DNA of 64,000 nt, from contig NZ_JACEGD010000012.1 of the NCBI RefSeq assembly GCF_016031635.1, positions 1-64,000 of the forward strand. The letters are read 5' to 3'. Positions 34,937 through 43,527 of the stretch are shown here, one piece after another. Under the pieces are notes generated by a model. The model did not search any database. It was not told where the DNA came from and was given only the letters and a program-made list of their open reading frames with translations. Each line of letters opens with the position of its first letter. Position 1 is the stretch's first letter. The position numbers were made by a program, and so were the translations under genes. Origin of the DNA: Bradyrhizobium diversitatis (lineage in GTDB: Bacteria; Pseudomonadota; Alphaproteobacteria; Rhizobiales; Xanthobacteraceae).

Positions 34937-36285
34937 TGCTGCGCGTGACGCTTGCCGCGCGGCTGGCGCTGATCGGACTGGTCGGCTTCATCGTGGTGGT
35001 TACCGTGCTCGTGGGGATCTTCTACCGCACGACGCTGCAGGAGAACGAGCTCACGCGGCCATCGCCTGCGCGCCTCGATGCGCTTGCAACGTTGCTCGAG
35101 GGCACGGTCGGCGACGCACGGCAGGCCGTCCTCGACGCAGTGTCGTCGCCGCAATTCATGGCGCGGATCGTGCCGTCGGGGGCGCCGGTCGACGGCGAGA
35201 CGCCGGAACGGCAGCGACAATTGCGCGAGACTTATGCGGCCGGCCTTGCAGGCCGCCCCGTGAAGATTGTGTCGCCGCCCGATCACCGCGCCAGTCGATT
35301 GTTTCCCCGCCTCGCGCGGCTGATGGCCAATGCGATCGAATTCCGCATCGGCCTGCGCAGCGGCGATCTGCTCGTCATCGACGCCTATACCCGCCTGCCG
35401 GTGACCCAGTTCGGGCTGCCCGTGGGTTTCGGCGCGGGCCTGTTCGGCTCGATCGTGGCGCTGCTGGCGCTTTTGGTCATGCAGCGCGAGACGCGGCCGC
35501 TGGCGCGGCTCGCGGCCGCCGTCGATCGTGTCGACCTGTCGGCCGATCCGCCGCCGCTGCCGGATGCGCGACGCAGCGCGCCGGAGATCCGCGCCGTCAT
35601 CGCCGCGTTCAACCGCTTGCAGGGGCGGCTTGCCGAGATGCTGCGTGCGCGCATGACGCTGGTTGGCGGCATCGCTCATGACGTCAGGACTTTTGCGACA
35701 CGGTTGCGGCTGCGCGTCGAGCACATTCCCGACGATGCCGAGCGGCAGCGAGCGGTCGCCGATATCGACGACATGATCCGCCTGCTCGATGACGCGCTGC
35801 TGTCGACGCGGGCGGGTGCGGGCGGTCTGTCACAGGAGATGGTCGAACTCGCCGCGCTGGTGGCCGTCGAGGTGAACGACCGGCATGTTCAGGGCGCGGC
35901 AGTCGATCTGGTCACGGACGAGCGATCGCGCGACGTCGTCGTCCTCGGCGACCGGCTCGCCCTGCGGCGGGTCTTCGCCAACATCATCGACAACGCGCTC
36001 GCCTATGGCCATGCCGCGCATGTGCGCACGGCCCTGAAGGACGGTGCCGTCGTCGTGTCGATCGGCGACGAGGGACCTGGGATTCCCGCCGATCAGCGTC
36101 AGACCGTGCTCGAGCCGTTCCACAGGCTGGAGAAGTCGCGCAATCGCGCAACCGGTGGCGCCGGTCTTGGTCTCGCCGTTGTCCGCAGCCTGGTCGAGGT
36201 CCATGGCGGGACGATCGAGATCGGCGCGGCCCCGGGCGGGGGTACGCGGGTCAGCGTCACCCTTCCGGTGTTTCAGCCGGCTTGA
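34936..36285 (+). CDS. Sensor histidine kinase (EnvZ-like)
   Basis: A 449-residue inner-membrane kinase. Membrane segment 1 is LALIGLVGFIVVVTVLVGIF and segment 2 lies around FGAGLFGSIVALLALLVM, bounding a periplasmic sensor of about 140 residues. HAMP-like region follows, then the dimerisation helix with His248 (GGIAHDVRTFATRL), N box NIIDNALAYGHA, G1 DEGPGIP and G2 GGAGLGLAVV. It phosphorylates the response regulator encoded immediately upstream, with a one-codon overlap. The stimulus is unknown. Confidence 0.95.
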   Translation: MLRVTLAARLALIGLVGFIVVVTVLVGIFYRTTLQENELTRPSPARLDALATLLEGTVGDARQAVLDAVSSPQFMARIVPSGAPVDGETPERQRQLRETYAAGLAGRPVKIVSPPDHRASRLFPRLARLMANAIEFRIGLRSGDLLVIDAYTRLPVTQFGLPVGFGAGLFGSIVALLALLVMQRETRPLARLAAAVDRVDLSADPPPLPDARRSAPEIRAVIAAFNRLQGRLAEMLRARMTLVGGIAHDVRTFATRLRLRVEHIPDDAERQRAVADIDDMIRLLDDALLSTRAGAGGLSQEMVELAALVAVEVNDRHVQGAAVDLVTDERSRDVVVLGDRLALRRVFANIIDNALAYGHAAHVRTALKDGAVVVSIGDEGPGIPADQRQTVLEPFHRLEKSRNRATGGAGLGLAVVRSLVEVHGGTIEIGAAPGGGTRVSVTLPVFQPA

Positions 36286-36338
36286 AGCGAAGTAGATACC
36301 GGTTCGCGTGAAGAAGACGCGTCAAAATGAGAATCGGC
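36286..36338. repeat. Dispersed repeat with GACGCG core (reverse copy)
   Basis: GATACCGGTTCGCGTGAAGA followed by AGACGCGTCAAAATGAGAATC is the inverse complement of the element at 1947-2058. It fills the gap between the convergent kinase and AsnC genes. Confidence 0.7.
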
Positions 36339-36339
36339 G

Positions 36340-36849
36340 TCAGGCTGTCACCACCGCGGGAATCGGCAACGCGGTAACCGACTTGATCTTCTCCATCGCG
36401 AAGCGCGAGGTGACGTTCTTCAGCGGCACGGCGCTGATCAGCTTCTTGTAGAACACGTCATAGGCCTGCATGTCCGCGACCACGACGCGGAGCATGTAGT
36501 CGACGTCGCCGGCCATGCGGTAGAACTCCATCACCTCCGGCATGGCGCTGACGGCTTCGGCGAACCGCTTGAGCCAGGCGTCCGAGTGATCGGCGCTCTC
36601 GACCGACACGAACACGGAAATGCCGAGTCCGATCTTGTTCTGGTCGACCAGCGCCACGCGCTTGATGATCACGCCGTCGGCCTCCAGGCGCTGGATGCGC
36701 TTCCAGCAGGGGGTCGAGGACAGGCCGACGCGGTCGCCGATCTCGGCCACCGAGAGGGAGGCATCCTCCTGAAGGACCATCAGGATCTTGCGGTCAATGG
36801 CATCGAGGCGGCGGCTGGTCTCGGGAACCTGGACGGCGACATCAGTCAT
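36340..36849 (-). CDS. Lrp/AsnC family transcriptional regulator
   Basis: A 169-residue regulator. The N-terminal HTH (LDAIDRKILMVLQEDASLSV, with RVGLSSTPCWKRIQRLE) is followed by the RAM/ligand-binding domain (FVSVESADHSDAWLKRF, MAGDVDYMLRVVVADM). The upstream gap to nudC (36850-37136, no gene) holds an AT-rich block with GATATAGAGAAAATATTTCC, plausible for autoregulation by an Lrp-type protein. Likely senses an amino acid; target genes are not identifiable from the window. Confidence 0.93.
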   Translation of the reverse strand: MTDVAVQVPETSRRLDAIDRKILMVLQEDASLSVAEIGDRVGLSSTPCWKRIQRLEADGVIIKRVALVDQNKIGLGISVFVSVESADHSDAWLKRFAEAVSAMPEVMEFYRMAGDVDYMLRVVVADMQAYDVFYKKLISAVPLKNVTSRFAMEKIKSVTALPIPAVVTA

Positions 36850-37136
36850 TTGAAGAACTTTGTTTCATTTCGGGGGCTGATTTCCCTGATATAGAGAAAA
36901 TATTTCCACCGCAAGCCTATAATCTTCGCGACGCAGTGGAACTGCTCTAGGGCCGGTTGAGCAAAAGCTCTTCAACTTCAATGCGTTGCGGGGCGGAAGG
37001 CCGCTGCCATGGCGGGCGCATTTCGGTGCTGCGGCGGCCGCACCGCCTCGCGTGCCCCTCGCCCTCGGCAAGCCGGAGCGTGAAGGCGCCATGGAAGGGA
37101 ATGCGCGGCGCGATCCCGGCCGTCGATGGTCCCGGC

Positions 37137-38081
37137 TCAGGTGCTGCTCTTGTCGTGCACCCAGCGCCCGAGCAGATGGTGAGCGATCGCGAAGGGATGC
37201 GGGCCGGCGAGCCCGTCGGGATGCGTCCGCGTCAGCATCAGGGCCGCCTCCTCGCGCGTGAACCAGCGCGCGTCCTCCAGCTCCATGCGATCGACCACGA
37301 TGTCCTCGTTCAGCGCCCGTGCGCTGCAGCCGATCATCAGCGATGACGGGTAGGGCCAGGGCTGGGTCATGTAATATTGCACGTCAGTGCAGCGAATGCC
37401 GGATTCTTCCAGGATCTCGCGGCGCACCGCGTCCTCGATGGTCTCGGCCGCCTCGACGAAGCCGGCGAGGCAGGAATACATGCCGGGCGGAAACTGCTTC
37501 TGGCGGCCGAGCAAGCACTTGTCGCCGGAGGCGACCAGCATGATCACGACCGGGTCGGTGCGCGGAAAGTGTTCGGCCTTGCAGGCCGGGCAATCGCGCT
37601 TCCAGCCGCCTTCCTTCATCGCGGTACGCGTGCCGCAATTGGCGCAATAGCCGTGGCGCTGATGCCAGCTCACCATCGACTTCGCCATCGCGATCGCCGA
37701 CAGCTCCTGTGGTGGAAGCGCCCCCTGCATCGCCATGCCGCGCAGCTCGGTGACGGTGTAGTCCTCCCGGCCGACCAGCTTCTCGGCGGCGGCCTGCGAT
37801 ATCCCCATCCCGAACACGGCAGCGCCATCGCGCAGGCCCAAGAAGATCGTGCCGGGATTGGCGCCGCACTTCAGCGCCTCGTCGATCGAAAGCAGCGCGC
37901 GCACCGTCTCGCCCTCGCGCTTCACCAGCAGCGAGTCGCGATAGGCCACATAGGCGCGCGATGACGGCTTCTGCTCGAGCGCGAACAGCTTCTCGTCGTC
38001 GCGGCGCAAATGCGCGGCGCGGTCGAGGATGTTGGTGACGAAGGCCGGCTGTCCCAGCGGAAACGCATCGAATGCTGACAT
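37137..38081 (-). CDS. nudC: NAD(+) diphosphatase (NADH pyrophosphatase)
   Basis: A 314-residue Nudix hydrolase that splits NAD(H) and in some bacteria removes NAD caps from RNA. The zinc ribbon is CANCGTRTAMKEGGWKRDC followed by PAC; the Nudix box is GFVEAAETIEDAVRREILEE. The SQPWPYPSSLM-type motif (TQPWPYPSSLMIG) after the box is the NudC specificity signature. ATG 38081 chosen, after GAACGAGAA; a TTG five codons upstream is less likely. The HIT-family gene stops 11 bases upstream, so both are one transcript. Confidence 0.95.
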   Translation of the reverse strand: MSAFDAFPLGQPAFVTNILDRAAHLRRDDEKLFALEQKPSSRAYVAYRDSLLVKREGETVRALLSIDEALKCGANPGTIFLGLRDGAAVFGMGISQAAAEKLVGREDYTVTELRGMAMQGALPPQELSAIAMAKSMVSWHQRHGYCANCGTRTAMKEGGWKRDCPACKAEHFPRTDPVVIMLVASGDKCLLGRQKQFPPGMYSCLAGFVEAAETIEDAVRREILEESGIRCTDVQYYMTQPWPYPSSLMIGCSARALNEDIVVDRMELEDARWFTREEAALMLTRTHPDGLAGPHPFAIAHHLLGRWVHDKSST

Positions 38082-38092
38082 TTCTCGTTCTT

Positions 38093-38512
38093 TCAACCCA
38101 ACCAGATCTTGCGGCGGAGCGCGCTGATGAAATTCTGCACCTCGGTGGCGTCATGGGCCAAAGGCTGCATCACGCCCCACACCGGCCGTGGCCAGGCCGC
38201 GTCACTGGTCCGGCGCGCGATGATGTGGACGTGAAGCTGCGGCACGAGGTTGCCGAGGGCTGCGACGTTGAGCTTGTCGCATTTGGTGATCTCCTTCAGC
38301 GCGCGCGAGACGCGGGAGATCTCGGTCATCAGCTGCGCCTGCTGCACCTCGTCGAGATCGATGATCTCGACCGCGTCGGGCCGTCGCGGCACCAGCAACA
38401 GCCAGGGATAATGCGCGTCCTTGATGACCAGCACCTTCGACAGCGGCAGATCGCCGATGTCGATGGTGTCCTCTTTCAGGCGGGAGTGCAGCGACCAGGC
38501 GGGTTCGGGCAT
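38093..38512 (-). CDS. HIT-domain protein
   Basis: A 139-residue histidine-triad family nucleotide hydrolase/transferase. The triad region is LVPQLHVHIIARRTSD, a two-His variant (QLHVHII) of HxHxHxx seen in this alphaproteobacterial subgroup, whose first His is replaced by Gln. N-terminal LKEDTIDIGDLPLSKVLVIK and RRPDAVEIIDLDE are family-typical. ATG 38512 (MPEPAWSLHSRLKEDT). Coupling with nudC suggests a shared role in nucleotide or dinucleotide turnover. Confidence 0.92.
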   Translation of the reverse strand: MPEPAWSLHSRLKEDTIDIGDLPLSKVLVIKDAHYPWLLLVPRRPDAVEIIDLDEVQQAQLMTEISRVSRALKEITKCDKLNVAALGNLVPQLHVHIIARRTSDAAWPRPVWGVMQPLAHDATEVQNFISALRRKIWLG

Positions 38513-38608
38513 AGGTGTTTCCGGATTGCCCGATGGGGAACGGGCTTGTTTGGCCCGACCATACGATAGCGATTCCGATAGGGGAAGGATGGCAACTGCA
38601 TACACGCT

Positions 38609-38762
38609 CGTCGTCCCGGACAAGCGCGCCCGAGCGCGCAGATCCGGGACCTATAACCACAGGGAGTGGTTATTGCACGAGCTGGCAACTCCGAATCTTC
38701 GCCAAACTCGATCCTGTGGTTATGGGTCCCGGGTCTGCGCTTACGCTTGCCCGGGACGACGG
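38609..38762. repeat. Palindromic repeat family C, copy 1
   Basis: Outer arms CGTCGTCCCGGACAAGCG and CGCTTGCCCGGGACGAC; inner arms ATAACCACAGGGAGTGGTTA and CTGTGGTTAT. The 150-base element lies between the HIT gene and the MLE-type gene and explains the short ORFs there. Confidence 0.88.
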
Positions 38763-38790
38763 CCGAGTTTGCGGCGGTGCCGGCGGCCCC

Positions 38791-39918
38791 TTACGCCTCC
38801 GCGATCACCCGCGCATTGGCGCGCACCGAGGCCTCGCTGACGCGAATGCCGAGGCCGGGGCCGTCGGGCACCACGACATGGCCGGCTCGGTTCGCGATGC
38901 GCTCTTCCAGCACGTCCTCGGTCAGCACGTGATGCGGCATATAGAATTCGCAGCCGAGCGAGATGCCAGGCGTCGCCGCGATCAGCTGCGTGCCGGCGCC
39001 AAGCCCGATGCCGCCCTCCCACAGCGTGCCGCCATAGCCGGGCAGGCCGGCGATGTCGGCGATCGCCATGATGGCCTGCGCCTCGAACAGGCCGCCGGCC
39101 TTCATCAGCTTGATCGAGACGGCGTCAGCCGCCTCGCGCCGTACCACCTCCATCATGTCGCGGCGGTCGAAGCAGCTTTCGTCGGCGAGCACCGGCGTCT
39201 CCAGCGCCGCGGTGAGCTGCGCCATCACGTCGAGATATTTTCGCGGGACCGGCTGCTCGATGAAGGTCGGCGCGAACTCTTCGACGTCGCGCAGGACCTT
39301 GATGGCGCCGAACGGCGCGAGCGCCTGGTTGTAGTCGACGCGCAAATCGACCTTGTCGCCGAACTCCTTCCGGATTGCTTCGAGATGCGCGAGGTCCTCG
39401 CGATGCGGCTTCACGCCGGTCTTGACCTTGTAGATGACGTTGCCGTCCGGAACCATTTTCCGCATGCGCTCGAGATCGGCGGCGAAATCGGGATCGGCGA
39501 TCGAGAAGGAGAGGGGGATGGTGTTGCGGACGCGGCCACCGAGGAGATCGGCGACCGAAAGTCCCGACGCCTTGCCGACGATGTCGAGCAGCGCCATCTC
39601 GATCGCGACTTTGGCCTCGGCGTGGCCGACCAGTGCGCGGTCGAGCTCGGTCATCAGCGCGCGAACACGCCGTACCGGCTTGCCGAGCACGATCGGCCTT
39701 AAGTAGATATCGAGCGCCGAAAAGGCAGCTTCCGGCGTTCCCGTAAAGACCTCCCACGGCGCCGCCTCGCCCCAGCCGACCACGCCGTCGCTTGAAGTGA
39801 GCTCGATCAGCACGCGCTTCACGGTGCCCTTGACGTTGCCGACGCCCTGCAGGCGCGCCATCTTGATCGGGCTTTCGATCAGGAACAGCCTGAGACGTTC
39901 GACGATTGCTTCGGTCAT
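38791..39918 (-). CDS. Enolase-superfamily enzyme, muconate-lactonizing subgroup
   Basis: A 375-residue barrel enzyme. Catalytic pattern of the MLE subgroup is complete: KxK on strand 2 (YKVKTG, Lys164/Lys166), metal ligands Asp195 (DYNQ), Glu221 (EQP) and Asp246 (DES), and the opposing Lys270 ([10 protein letters not shown]). Relatives include muconate cycloisomerase, o-succinylbenzoate synthase, dipeptide epimerases and hydroxyproline-betaine epimerase; the substrate is not decidable here. It is the last gene of an ABC transporter/SDR operon with a 4-base overlap to the SDR gene. Confidence 0.93.
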   Translation of the reverse strand: MTEAIVERLRLFLIESPIKMARLQGVGNVKGTVKRVLIELTSSDGVVGWGEAAPWEVFTGTPEAAFSALDIYLRPIVLGKPVRRVRALMTELDRALVGHAEAKVAIEMALLDIVGKASGLSVADLLGGRVRNTIPLSFSIADPDFAADLERMRKMVPDGNVIYKVKTGVKPHREDLAHLEAIRKEFGDKVDLRVDYNQALAPFGAIKVLRDVEEFAPTFIEQPVPRKYLDVMAQLTAALETPVLADESCFDRRDMMEVVRREAADAVSIKLMKAGGLFEAQAIMAIADIAGLPGYGGTLWEGGIGLGAGTQLIAATPGISLGCEFYMPHHVLTEDVLEERIANRAGHVVVPDGPGLGIRVSEASVRANARVIAEA

Positions 39919-40670
39919 GTCAGGCCTCCATTGACGTGCCAGACCTGGCCGGTGACGTAGGACGCCTTCGGTGACGCCAGGAAGGCGATGATTTCTGCGA
40001 CTTCTTCGGGACGGCCGCGGCGGGCCATGGGGATCAAGGCCTCGGTGGCGGCGATCTGCTCCGGCGAGAGGCGGCTCTCGCCCGGTTTGTCCTTGACGAT
40101 CAGGCCCGGCGACACCGCATTGACGGTGATGCCGTCTTTCGCGAGCTCGATCGCGGTGAGGCGCACCAGCGCCTCCAGTGCGGAGCGGCTGGCGGCGGTG
40201 GCAGCAAAGGGCGCGAATTCGGGGCGGATCGCGTGCGCGACGAAGGAAGACACGGCGACGATCCGCGCCTCGCGTCCAGCACGTAGCTGCGGAAGCGCAA
40301 GCTTCACGAAACGCGTGAAGGCGAGAGCGGATTCGTCCATCGCCTGCATGAATTGATCGGCCGGCGTGCCGATCGCGCTGCCGCGGCGGGCGTGGCCTCC
40401 AATCAGAATCAATCCGTCAAGCCGACCGAAATCAAGGTGCGCCGTCGCGCACGCAAGCGTCACGGCGACTTCGTTGGCGAGATCGCCGAGGCATGTTGCA
40501 ACGGCCGCACCACGTGCTTCGGCATCCGCTCTGGTCGCCTTAAGTCCGTCCTCGTTCGATCGGGTGTGCAGCACGAGCCCGACGCCCGGTTCGGCGAGCA
40601 GCTTTGCGGTGGCACGGCCGATGCCGCTGGCGGCACCGGTGACGAGATAGACGCGGTCGATATCAGGCAT
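39915..40670 (-). CDS. SDR-family oxidoreductase
   Basis: A 251-residue classical short-chain dehydrogenase. The cofactor motif is [16 protein letters not shown]; the active-site region has [20 protein letters not shown] where the usual YxxxK Tyr is replaced by Phe in the aligned position, and [12 protein letters not shown] follows. The C-terminal [12 protein letters not shown] is typical of the FabG-like group. The start can be GTG 40673 or ATG 40670; I use ATG. It overlaps the ABC ATPase stop and the MLE start, so all are translationally coupled and probably catabolise one imported compound. Confidence 0.9.
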   Translation of the reverse strand: MPDIDRVYLVTGAASGIGRATAKLLAEPGVGLVLHTRSNEDGLKATRADAEARGAAVATCLGDLANEVAVTLACATAHLDFGRLDGLILIGGHARRGSAIGTPADQFMQAMDESALAFTRFVKLALPQLRAGREARIVAVSSFVAHAIRPEFAPFAATAASRSALEALVRLTAIELAKDGITVNAVSPGLIVKDKPGESRLSPEQIAATEALIPMARRGRPEEVAEIIAFLASPKASYVTGQVWHVNGGLT

Positions 40671-41464
40671 CACGTTGTCGCGTTGGCCGGCGGCAGCGCG
40701 CCGGTGCGGTGGAAATGGCCGAGGAACGCGCGCGTCGCGCTTTCCTTGGGACTGTCGATCACCTGCCGCGCGGGACCTTCCTCGACCACGACACCGTCGC
40801 GCATGAAGATCAGGCGGTCGGCGACTTCGCGGGCAAAGGCGATCTCGTGGGTCACGATCACCATGGTCATGCCTTCGGAGGCCAGCTGCTGGATCACGTT
40901 CAGGACTTCGCCGACCAGTTCAGGATCGAGCGCCGAGGTCGCCTCGTCGAACAGCATCACGTCAGGCTCCATCGCAAGCGCTCGCGCGATCGCGACGCGC
41001 TGCTTCTGCCCGCCGGAGAGCGTCGCAGGGTATTGGTCGGCCTTCTCGGCCAGCCCCACCTTGGCGAGCTGCGCGCGCGCGAGCGTCTCGGCGTTCGCCT
41101 TGGGCATGCGCCGCACCGTGACCGGTCCCTCCATCACGTTCTGGAGCGCCGTCATGTGCGGGAACAGGTTGAAATGCTGGAACACCATCCCGGTGGTGGC
41201 GCGGAATTTCGCCAGAGTCTTCACATCGGGAAGCTTCGCGCCGCCACCGAAAGCAAAGCGGGTGTCCCCGACGCGGACGCTGCCGCCGTCGGGCACGACC
41301 AGCAGATTGATGCAGCGGAGCAGGGTCGACTTGCCGGAACCCGACGGGCCGATCAGCGCGACCACACCGCCCTTGGCGACGTCGAGATTGATGTTCTTCA
41401 GAACCTCGTTGCTGCCGAAGCTCTTGCGCAAGGACCGGATCTCGATTTTGGGGGTCTCGCTCAT
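40670..41464 (-). CDS. Polar amino acid ABC transporter, ATP-binding subunit
   Basis: A 264-residue ATPase. Walker A is GPSGSGKST, signature [17 protein letters not shown], Walker [18 protein letters not shown]-loop VTHEIAFA. Sequence type is GlnQ/ArtP-like. It overlaps the permease gene by 4 bases upstream and the SDR gene downstream. With permease and binding protein it forms a complete PAAT-family importer. Confidence 0.96.
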   Translation of the reverse strand: MSETPKIEIRSLRKSFGSNEVLKNINLDVAKGGVVALIGPSGSGKSTLLRCINLLVVPDGGSVRVGDTRFAFGGGAKLPDVKTLAKFRATTGMVFQHFNLFPHMTALQNVMEGPVTVRRMPKANAETLARAQLAKVGLAEKADQYPATLSGGQKQRVAIARALAMEPDVMLFDEATSALDPELVGEVLNVIQQLASEGMTMVIVTHEIAFAREVADRLIFMRDGVVVEEGPARQVIDSPKESATRAFLGHFHRTGALPPANATT

Positions 41465-42123
41465 TCGCCGACCGCCAATCGCTTCTCGCCGCGGCGGACG
41501 AGGATGGTGAGCGGAATCAGGATCGCCGCATAGGCGACCGCAACCGCGGTGTAGATCTCCAGCGGCCGGTAGCTGTCATGGGCGGCAACCTGGCTCTGAT
41601 AGACCAGGTCCGGCACTGCCAGCACCGAAACCAGCGAAGTGTTCTTGAACTGGATGATCGACTGGTTCATCAGCGCGGGAATCATGCGCTTGATCGCCTG
41701 CGGCAGCACGATGCGGCGCATGGTCTGGACCGGCGTCATGCCGAGCGCGGCACCGGCCTCGGACTGGCCGCGGTCGATCGAGACGATGCCGCCGCGGATG
41801 ATCTCCGAATAGAACGAGCCGCCATAAAGCGAGAGCGCCAGCGCCGAAGCCGTGATCGGCGTCATCTCGACACCGGCGAGGATCGGCAGCGCGTAATAGA
41901 ACCAGATCAGTTGCACCAGGATCGGCGTGCAGCGGAACGCCTCGATGAAGGCGAGGGCGGTGAGGCGCAACGCCTTGAAGCGCGACAGGCTGCCGAAGGC
42001 GCCGAGCAGGCCGAACAGCAATCCGCATACGACGATGACGATGGTGAAGCCGACGGTGACGCCGAGCCCGTTGAGAAAGAGCCAGCGATAGCTCCAGAGG
42101 ATGCCGAAGTCCCACTGATACAT
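41461..42123 (-). CDS. Polar amino acid ABC transporter, permease subunit
   Basis: A 220-residue inner-membrane permease of the HisM/GlnP type. [20 protein letters not shown] is the first segment, and the coupling helix [21 protein letters not shown] is the EAA loop. Only one permease gene is present, so it presumably works as a homodimer. Overlaps the ATPase gene by 4 bases. Confidence 0.95.
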   Translation of the reverse strand: MYQWDFGILWSYRWLFLNGLGVTVGFTIVIVVCGLLFGLLGAFGSLSRFKALRLTALAFIEAFRCTPILVQLIWFYYALPILAGVEMTPITASALALSLYGGSFYSEIIRGGIVSIDRGQSEAGAALGMTPVQTMRRIVLPQAIKRMIPALMNQSIIQFKNTSLVSVLAVPDLVYQSQVAAHDSYRPLEIYTAVAVAYAAILIPLTILVRRGEKRLAVGE

Positions 42124-42139
42124 GCGTGCTCTCTTTTCA

Positions 42140-42266
42140 CCTCTCCCGCTTGCGGGAGAGGTCGCATCGCATCGAAGATGCGATGCGGGTGAGGGCTCTT
42201 TCCTCTAGGGGAATCTTGCCAGCTGAGAAACCCTCTTCCCAACCCTCTCCCGCAAGCGGGAGAGGG
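42140..42266. repeat. CCTCTCCCGC-type palindromes between permease and binding-protein genes
   Basis: Hairpins CCTCTCCCGCTTGCGGGAGA (42140-42161), GCATCGCATCGAAGATGCGA (42163-42185) and CCCTCTCCCGCAAGCGGGAG (42243-42266). Located in the transcript between the binding-protein and permease genes, where a hairpin could protect or differentially terminate the highly expressed binding-protein mRNA, as seen in other ABC operons. Confidence 0.8.
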
Positions 42267-42306
42267 GGCGCAGCGAGGGTGCCGATCCGGCCGCGCCCGA
42301 TCATTC

Positions 42307-43152
42307 TTACAACGACACGCCCGGCGGAATGTCCGCTTCCGTAACGCCCACCAGCTCCATATTCGTGATGATCGCGTTGCGGATGAAGCCGAGGCCCTTG
42401 TTGAAGTCGATCCAGGTGTTGACGTAGTCGCGCCAGGTCTTGTCGGCCTCGCGGCGAAAGCCGGCATTGGACGTGGTGGCGAAGATCGGCGTCGGCAGCA
42501 CGAGCTGGCCGAGCGAGGGATTCTTCTTAAGCACGGTCAGCGACAGCATGGTGATCAGGCACTGCGCGTCGACGCGGCCGGTCTGCAGAGCGGCGGTGGC
42601 ATCGTCGGCGGTCTTGAGCCGCGTGATCTGCGCCTTCGGCGTCAGGCGGCTCACCACCTGGTCGTGCGAGGAGCCCTGGTCGACCGCGATCTTGATGTCG
42701 GGCGAGTTCAATTCGGCCCAGCTCTTCGGCTTGAAGTCCTTCTTGCAGAGGATGCCGAAGGCATTGTTGAACACCGGCACGGAGAAATCGACCACCAGCG
42801 CGCGCTTCGGCGTCGGATTGAGGCCAAAGAAGATGTCGATCTTGTTGGCCTGCAGGTCGAGCACCGAATTACCCCAGGTGGTCTCGGTGATCTCGAGCTC
42901 GGCCTCCATGTCGTCGGCCAGCCCCTTGGCGATGTCGATGTAGAAGCCCTTCCATTGGCCCGAGGTGAGGTCCTTCATGTAATAGGGCGCGCCGCCACCG
43001 ACGGCGCCAATCCGCATCTTCTTGGTCCGGCGGATGCGGGCGAAGGTCGATTCGCCGGGATCGGCGGTCTGGGCCACGGCCGGCGTAGCCAGCGCGGCCG
43101 CGGTCATCGCACCAAGTCCGACAATCGATGCAACATCACGACGTGTAACCAT
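42307..43152 (-). CDS. Polar amino acid ABC transporter, periplasmic binding protein
   Basis: A 281-residue exported protein. The signal MVTRRDVASIVGLGAMTAAA contains a twin-Arg and ends near AVAQT. Solute-binding domain family 3: KMRIGAVGGGAPYYMKD, DIFFGLNPTPKRALVVDFS and TNAGF-like TTSNAGFRREADKTW. It is the first gene of the five-gene operon (binding protein, permease, ATPase, SDR, MLE). ATG 43152; the long in-frame upstream reading across dnaX is antisense noise. Divergent from the SRP RNA. Confidence 0.94.
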   Translation of the reverse strand: MVTRRDVASIVGLGAMTAAALATPAVAQTADPGESTFARIRRTKKMRIGAVGGGAPYYMKDLTSGQWKGFYIDIAKGLADDMEAELEITETTWGNSVLDLQANKIDIFFGLNPTPKRALVVDFSVPVFNNAFGILCKKDFKPKSWAELNSPDIKIAVDQGSSHDQVVSRLTPKAQITRLKTADDATAALQTGRVDAQCLITMLSLTVLKKNPSLGQLVLPTPIFATTSNAGFRREADKTWRDYVNTWIDFNKGLGFIRNAIITNMELVGVTEADIPPGVSL

Positions 43153-43300
43153 TGGGATCTTTCGCTTTTCTGGTTGGCTGGAGTTCCACCAGGCGTTCTT
43201 AGCAAGCTGGTCCATGCGACGAAAGCACAGCCTGTCAGCTAGGCAAGACGGGAATTGCCTGGAGTCTGGGCAGACCTCAATGGTTCGAGCCGATACCCGC

Positions 43301-43329
43301 TTGCTTTCCGGCTCCTTTGGCCCCAAATA
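43301..43329 (+). promoter_or_regulatory. Candidate sigma-70 promoter for SRP RNA
   Basis: TTGCTT (43301-43306) and CAAATA (43324-43329) are separated by 17 bases. The -10 box ends 5 bases before the predicted 5' end of the SRP RNA, the expected geometry. Confidence 0.5.
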
Positions 43330-43333
43330 GGGA

Positions 43334-43432
43334 CCGGGAGATTGGCGGTGGACGAGCCACTCGCCAACCGGGTCAGGTCCGGAAGGAAGCAGCCCTAACG
43401 AGGTCCGGATCGGGTCGCTCGTCAGTCTCCTA
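43334..43432 (+). ncRNA. ffs: Signal recognition particle RNA (4.5S-type)
   Basis: The conserved apical domain is GGTCAGGTCCGGAAGGAAGC followed by AGCCCTAACGA: the GGAA tetraloop and internal loop bound by Ffh. Flanks GGGAGATTGGCG and CGTCAGTCTCC pair to close the hairpin, giving a rod of about 97 bases. The RNA and Ffh form the bacterial SRP targeting membrane proteins via FtsY. It lies upstream of dnaX on the same strand, a common alphaproteobacterial location. Ends are estimated to within a few bases. Confidence 0.95.
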
Positions 43433-43442
43433 CCTGTTTTTT
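43412..43442 (+). terminator. Likely SRP RNA terminator (stem end plus T6)
   Basis: The closing strand of the SRP hairpin is followed by TACCTG and a run of six T (43437-43442), rare in this genome. The RNA fold itself can serve as the terminator stem. Confidence 0.6.
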
Positions 43443-43527
43443 CGAGCGAATTGCGCCGGCGGTCGTCCCGCCAGCGCGCTCCTTTCCGCAAAAGCCGGCC
43501 AAGAGACATTTCATTGCGGATCGACCG

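Noticed and set aside
36850..37136. Intergenic stretch upstream of the AsnC gene with a 75-codon ORF
   Set aside because: The ORF has no ribosome binding site or family similarity; the AT-rich part looks regulatory.
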